Shown here: piece by piece, positions 60,078 through 64,000 of the stretch | Position numbering within the stretch: position 1 is the stretch's first letter | How the letters are laid out: every line of letters starts with the position of its first letter | Assembly (NCBI GenBank): GCA_016713085.1 | Contig: JADJPV010000001.1 | Coordinates: 1,447,001-1,511,000 of the forward strand | DNA length: 64,000 bases | Source of the DNA: Chitinophagaceae bacterium | GTDB taxonomy: Bacteria; Bacteroidota; Bacteroidia; Chitinophagales; Chitinophagaceae | Direction of reading: 5' to 3' | Program-made: the position numbers and the translations under genes | Notes under the pieces: model-generated | The model's input: the letters and a program-made list of their open reading frames with translations, nothing else | Databases searched by the model: none | What the model was told of the DNA's origin: nothing

Positions 60078-60106
60078 TGATGATGAGATTTTTTTTCTCA
60101 TCATCA
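60078..60106. terminator. Bidirectional terminator after kup and vsr
   Basis: TGATGATGAGA (60078-60088) pairs with TCTCATCATCA (60096-60106) over a T loop. The last bases overlap the stop codon region of vsr. Confidence 0.8.
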
Positions 60107-60535
60107 TTCAAACTTTTTCACAAGCAGGGAAAGAGTCCGCTCATTTTTTTTCCCTTTTAATTTACATTCCCAAATTACAATCACGTTCCACCCTTTTTTC
60201 TTCAATGCTTTTACCGCTTTTGCATCATTGGCTTTGTTGGTATTGATTTTACTGGCCCACCATTCTGTTCTTGTTTTAGGGATGGTAAAATATTTACAAT
60301 TTGTATGACCATGCCAGAAACATCCATGAATGAAGATGACGGTTTTGTATTTTGGCAATACGATATCAGGTTTACCGGGCAAGGTTTTCTTGTGCAAGGA
60401 ATAACGAAAGCCATTGGCATGCAGGAATTTTCTCACCAACATTTCGGGCTTTGTATTGGCCGACTTTATCTGCTGCATGTTGTAACGACGCTGTTCAATG
60501 GTATGTACATCTGCCACAGTATGAAGATACAGCAT
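60104..60535 (-). CDS. vsr: Vsr-family very-short-patch repair endonuclease
   Basis: 143 residues from the ATG at 60535; a GTG start seven codons later (VADVHTIEQRRYNM) would give the usual N-terminus. Asp57 in LPGKPDIVLP and His70 in IFIHGCFWHGH match the catalytic residues of E. coli Vsr, with Cys72, His77 and Cys80 in the zinc site. Vsr nicks T:G mismatches arising by deamination of 5-methylcytosine. No cytosine methyltransferase is adjacent; the only one in the window is 20 kb away. Confidence 0.9.
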   Translation of the reverse strand: MLYLHTVADVHTIEQRRYNMQQIKSANTKPEMLVRKFLHANGFRYSLHKKTLPGKPDIVLPKYKTVIFIHGCFWHGHTNCKYFTIPKTRTEWWASKINTNKANDAKAVKALKKKGWNVIVIWECKLKGKKNERTLSLLVKKFE

Positions 60536-60772
60536 GCCGGGTTTTGTTAAACTGTTTTACATAGTACTCCGCTCATCAATTCGCTTTGATCAATCATTAC
60601 TTTTTGTCGGTAAAAAAGACCAGCGCCTCTTTTTAGTCGACAAGTTTGTCCGGGCTGCAGTTTGCTGTTGTATAACCGGTCAACTCCCAAATTTGTCCAG
60701 TATTAAAATTAAGATTTGTGCTTAGCGATAGGTTTGTGATTGAAATTATTTACTCATCAAAACCTTATTGTT

Positions 60773-61113
60773 ATGAAACAACAACTCAAAAAATGGATCG
60801 CTGTTACGGGCTTCATGCTGCTTGTGTTTACCGGAATGGCACAACAGAACAAAAAATCACCCGCCTGGCTGCCTGAGAATGGTTATTGGATAGTGGAAAG
60901 CAATCTGCATACGCCAAAGAACCATATTGTCCGCTTTTACACCCTTGATAATGTGCTGATCTACTCCGAAAGAATCAGCGGTAAAAAACTGAATATCGAT
61001 AAGTGTAAAGTAAAGATGAAATTGAAGCAGGTACTTGAGCTGACTGTTACAGCATGGAAAAAAATAAATATCCGGAAGCAGATAAAGATTACCTGGCAGT
61101 TCTTCTGAAATAG
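60773..61113 (+). CDS. Small secreted protein of unknown function (one frame break)
   Basis: About 113 residues when rebuilt from the ATG at 60773 (MKQQLKKWIAVTGFMLLVFTGMA, signal peptide). One G missing near 61055 changes AWEKNKYPEADKDYL to a shorter tail; repair ends at 61113. The conserved parts WLPENGYWIVESNLHTPKNHIV and LIYSERISG recur in Bacteroidota secreted proteins. Function unknown. Confidence 0.68.
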
Positions 61114-61135
61114 CCAGGATGTTAGTTTTACAATC

Positions 61136-61164
61136 CCCGGTTCTTTTAATGACCGGGTTTTTTT
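61136..61164 (+). terminator. Rho-independent terminator
   Basis: CCCGGT (61136-61141) pairs with ACCGGG (61152-61157), followed by seven T. Confidence 0.82.
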
Positions 61165-61260
61165 CGATGAAGGATTTTCGTCTGCGAAAATCAAGCGTAT
61201 ATCGACAAATACACAGGCGGATTAAATCGTTCTTTATTGCTTCTTAACTTTATAGAGATC

Positions 61261-62406
61261 ATGCAGCAGCAACTTTTTATATTCTCCAACGAACGAAAGT
61301 ACCGTCTCCAGCGGCATGCAGCTTTCTGGATATTCTGGTGGTTGTTTTTTGGTATTTTATATTCTTACACGGCAAAGTTCAGTCTGTTTCCTGATTTCAA
61401 AAGGATTCCTGTTTCAATGGTGGACTCTTTTTTCTTTATGATTCCCCATATGTTTCTTACGTATTCCCTCATCTATTTTGTTGTTCCAAAGTTTGTGGTT
61501 AGGGGAAAGTATATTGAATCGGCGATACTTGTGCTGTTCCTGTTTTTCCTGGTTGCCTGTATCTCTGCATTGATTGGAAAATTCATGCTGCCCTTTTTAC
61601 GGTTTCATCTTTTTTCCGTTCCTTATAATGATTATGTGAACACTACTTTTCTGCTGTTCCTGCTGGCTGGCTTGAGAGGAGCTATCACGATTGGGGGGCT
61701 GGCTGCAGCAATTAAACTGATGAAATACTGGTACATTAAAGAACAACGAAACCTGCAGTTGGAAAAAGAAAATATGGAATCGCAACTGCAATTACTAAAA
61801 GCGCAGATTCATCCTCATTTCTTATTCAACACACTGAATAATATTTATTCCTTTACACAAACTACTTCTCCTGCAGCAGCGAAAATGGTAACCGTGTTAT
61901 CAGACCTGTTGCGATATATTCTTTACGAAGGCACTCAGCCATTCGTTTCGTTGAGTAAAGAGCTGAAGATGATTGAAGATTATATCAACCTGGAAAAGAT
62001 CCGTTATGGCAATAAACTGGAACTTCATCTTAATCTTCCTGCACAAACCAATGATCTTTTGATTGCACCTTTGTTATTACTGCCATTGGTGGAGAATTGT
62101 TTTAAACATGGCACCAGTAATGTACTTGAACAGCCCTGGATCCATCTGCAGGTAAGTATAAAAAACACAGAACTGCAGATTAAGTTGCTCAACGGAAAAG
62201 TAAATCATCCTGCAACCAATACAAACAGTGCCGGGATTGGAATTAAAAATGTGCAGCAACGACTTTCGCTGCTTTACCCAGGCAAACATGAATTGAATAT
62301 TACCAGCGAAGAAGATGTTTTTATTGTAAACCTGAAGCTGGAACTGGGGCAGCAGAAAGAACAGCGAATCGTCCATCAGCAACTATCACAAGCAGCCAAT
62401 GCATGA
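61261..62406 (+). CDS. LytS-family sensor histidine kinase
   Basis: 381 residues from the ATG at 61261 (MQQQLFIFSNERKYRL). Four membrane helices (about 20-145) and then the PF06580 His_kinase motif LKAQIHPHFLFNTLNNIYSF with the phospho-His near residue 184. The HATPase part has LVENCFKHGT and GIGIKNVQQRLSLLYPG. The regulator gene overlaps its 3' end by 8 bp, so the two are translated together. Confidence 0.9.
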   Translation: MQQQLFIFSNERKYRLQRHAAFWIFWWLFFGILYSYTAKFSLFPDFKRIPVSMVDSFFFMIPHMFLTYSLIYFVVPKFVVRGKYIESAILVLFLFFLVACISALIGKFMLPFLRFHLFSVPYNDYVNTTFLLFLLAGLRGAITIGGLAAAIKLMKYWYIKEQRNLQLEKENMESQLQLLKAQIHPHFLFNTLNNIYSFTQTTSPAAAKMVTVLSDLLRYILYEGTQPFVSLSKELKMIEDYINLEKIRYGNKLELHLNLPAQTNDLLIAPLLLLPLVENCFKHGTSNVLEQPWIHLQVSIKNTELQIKLLNGKVNHPATNTNSAGIGIKNVQQRLSLLYPGKHELNITSEEDVFIVNLKLELGQQKEQRIVHQQLSQAANA

Positions 62407-63115
62407 AACAAAGCCCATACAATGCCTCGTAGTGGATGATGAACCTCCTGCACGGGAAATCATTTCACGCTATATAGAAGAAACGCCTACACTGAAACTT
62501 GCTGGTGAATGTGCCAATGCGTTACAGGCGTTTGCTTTGTTACAGCAACAGCCTGTTGACCTGATGTTTCTCGATATCAGGATGCCACAATTAAACGGTA
62601 CTGATTTTTTGAAGACTTTAAAACATCCGCCGAAAGTAGTTATCACAACCGCTTACCCGGAATATGCATTGGAAGGTTATGAGCTGGATGTGGTAGATTA
62701 CCTGATGAAACCAATTACATTTGAACGTTTTCTGAAAGCATTGAATAAAGCTTTTCCCGGCGGTGCTTCCAAAACAGAAACAACCGCCTTGGCAGAAGAG
62801 AATAAAAGTGCAGCATTTGTTTATTTCAGGGTTGACAGGAAGATGGTGAAAGTGATTTTACAGGATATCCTGTATATCGAAAGCATGAAAGATTATATCA
62901 AAATCGTAACCGGTAAAGGAACGTATATTACTAAACAATCGATTTCTTCTGTTGAAGAAATGCTGCCTGAAAAAGACTTTATACGTGTCCACCGTTCTTA
63001 TATTGTTTCGCTGTATCCTATCAAAACATTTACTGCTGAGCTGATAGAAATTGGTAATACTGAAATTCCCATTGGCAAAATGTACAGGAACACTGTGCTG
63101 AAAGTTTTGCAATAA
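62399..63115 (+). CDS. LytTR-family response regulator
   Basis: 238 residues. The receiver domain (1-120) holds Asp13/14 and phospho-Asp59 (LMFLDIRMPQ); the LytTR DNA-binding domain (about 138-236) has YFRVDRKMVKVILQDILYIES and DFIRVHRSYIV. Partner of the overlapping LytS kinase. A candidate target is the small secreted protein 160 bp downstream, by position only. Confidence 0.92.
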   Translation: MHETKPIQCLVVDDEPPAREIISRYIEETPTLKLAGECANALQAFALLQQQPVDLMFLDIRMPQLNGTDFLKTLKHPPKVVITTAYPEYALEGYELDVVDYLMKPITFERFLKALNKAFPGGASKTETTALAEENKSAAFVYFRVDRKMVKVILQDILYIESMKDYIKIVTGKGTYITKQSISSVEEMLPEKDFIRVHRSYIVSLYPIKTFTAELIEIGNTEIPIGKMYRNTVLKVLQ

Positions 63116-63277
63116 TTGATCTCGGTAACTGATATGTAATGATCAGTAAGAATTATTCCTTTCATTTTATGCAAAGAACGGCAACCATGTTGTATGAGTG
63201 GTATTAACGTATTCTTTGTAAACACTGTTTACATATACAGGTCTCAACTGTATTATTTACTACTTAAACAAAAAAAC

Positions 63278-63679
63278 ATGAAAAAGATTTTTACTCTACT
63301 CTTCGCTGCAACTTTATTCACAGCTGCAAATGCTCAGAATGGTAACCGTGATAATAAGCAGTTTGATCAACGGGATAATCAAAACGGTTATGGCAAAGGC
63401 TCAACAGTTAACAATGGCCGTTATGAAAAAGACGACCGTGACAATAACAGCAAGCGTTATAATGAACGGAAAAGAGATATGCAGATTGCACAGATCAACC
63501 GGGAATATGATTATAAGATTCAGAAAGTAAGAAGCAGTTTCTATATGAACCGTTTTCAAAAGCAGAGAGAGATCCGTTTCCTGGAAGACAAACGTCGCAT
63601 GGAAATTAAAAAAGTTAACATGCAGTTCAGTAAAGGACGTTACAATGATCGTGATTATGATTCAAACCGTCACCATTAA
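63278..63679 (+). CDS. Small secreted Asn/Arg-rich protein, intact paralogue of 43320-43678
   Basis: 133 residues from the ATG at 63278 (signal peptide MKKIFTLLFAATLFTAANAQ); the frame opens further up but lacks a signal. Asn/Asp/Arg-rich linker and a C-terminal helix (QKVRSSFYMNRFQKQREIRFL). It is downstream of the LytTR regulator and followed by a terminator. Function unknown. Confidence 0.7.
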   Translation: MKKIFTLLFAATLFTAANAQNGNRDNKQFDQRDNQNGYGKGSTVNNGRYEKDDRDNNSKRYNERKRDMQIAQINREYDYKIQKVRSSFYMNRFQKQREIRFLEDKRRMEIKKVNMQFSKGRYNDRDYDSNRHH

Positions 63680-63697
63680 AAAATAACAACCATTTGT

Positions 63698-63724
63698 AAA
63701 GCCCGTCGTATGACGAGCTTTTTT
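63698..63724 (+). terminator. Rho-independent terminator
   Basis: AAGC.CGTC (63699-63707) pairs with GACG.GCTT (63712-63720) with one mismatch and is followed by a T-run. Confidence 0.7.
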
Positions 63725-63839
63725 CTTGATGCAGGGGCTCTTATCAGGTTAATCTGTCAAAATCAGATAAAAAATCTTAACAACTCGTGGAGAGAACTAT
63801 TAATAGCTTTTCTTTGTTGTTATTACTCAGATTTATATT

Positions 63840-64000
63840 ATGACAGCTATTTTATTGTTCTTTTTCCTGCATTGGTTCTTATCGTTGTTCTTTCACTCAT
63901 TCTTTTTACACCGTTATGCTTCCCACCAGATGTACACTGCCCGTAAAGGATGGGAAAAAACCTTTTACTTTTTAACCTGGTTTGTACAGGGTTCTTCATT
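63840..64000 (+). CDS. Membrane fatty acid desaturase, N-terminal part (cut by window edge)
   Basis: The frame from the ATG at 63840 is open to the window end (53 residues shown). It starts with hydrophobic residues (LLFFFLHWFLSLFFHSFFL) and then HRYASHQMYTARKGWEK, where HRYASH is the first histidine box (HxxxxH) of membrane fatty-acid desaturases. The other boxes lie outside the window. Acts in the inner membrane on fatty acyl chains. Confidence 0.75.
   Translation, partial: MTAILLFFFLHWFLSLFFHSFFLHRYASHQMYTARKGWEKTFYFLTWFVQGSS

Noticed and set aside
1..64000. tRNA or rRNA genes
   Set aside because: No tRNA-like TTCGAATC or TTCRANYC cloverleaf context or rRNA signature was seen on either strand by eye.

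Overview
The window reads as chromosome from a Bacteroidota bacterium, most likely of the Chitinophagaceae type. Evidence includes a SusC/SusD outer-membrane uptake pair with a TlpA-like partner, a DUF6520-like small secreted protein, 7TM/HisKA_3 and LytS/LytTR two-component systems, DUF1343 and AsmA proteins, mostly absent Shine-Dalgarno sequences, and AT-rich spacers carrying short dispersed palindromic repeats. No rRNA, tRNA, CRISPR array, complete insertion sequence or prophage was recognised.

Layout. 0-9.9 kb is housekeeping: the end of saccharopine dehydrogenase, OsmC, an M23 peptidase, Nfu, an esterase, an ABC ATPase, TraB, an ECF sigma factor with its membrane partner, an ArsC-like protein, and a serine acetyltransferase/cysteine synthase pair. 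10-15.8 kb is a sensor kinase and regulator followed by a TPR/OmpA envelope operon. 15.9-27.3 kb holds a PcrA/UvrD helicase, a CvfB-like protein, an SGNH-hydrolase lipoprotein, a radical SAM protein, two lipoproteins, a PfkB kinase and a Tat-lipoprotein amidase. 27.3-35.6 kb is a nutrient-uptake module: a 32-bp-period repeat array, a broken AraC regulator, a DUF6520-like protein, and a convergent TlpA-SusD-SusC operon with a candidate structured RNA upstream. 35.7-41.8 kb is an accessory island: an HTH regulator, a DUF5763-like secreted protein, unknown proteins, an LRAT-domain protein, a C5 cytosine methyltransferase and a divergently encoded NOV_C/DUF3883 nuclease-like protein. 42.5-52 kb has small secreted proteins and a signalling cluster made of two very large PAS-rich kinases around a LuxR-type regulator and a receiver-only protein. 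52-64 kb has a NamZ-like DUF1343 protein, an AsmA protein, KdpE and a short KdpD-like kinase beside the Kup potassium transporter, an orphan Vsr nuclease, a LytS/LytTR pair and the start of a fatty acid desaturase.

Sequence quality governs interpretation. Between about 16 and 56 kb most long genes are split into adjacent frames. Wherever I could rebuild the junction, one added or removed base, nearly always in a short A, T, G or C run, restores the family sequence. Because this includes a housekeeping helicase, I read the breaks mainly as assembly or sequencing indels. Split genes are therefore given as whole CDSs across the frame changes. Coordinates are as in the window, so some spans are not multiples of three.

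Genes likely to work together: SAT with cysteine synthase; KdpDE with Kup; the two PAS kinases with the regulators between them; AraC, DUF6520-like, TlpA, SusD and SusC as one uptake module; and methyltransferase with the NOV_C protein as a candidate restriction-modification pair. The last two relationships are inferences from gene order.
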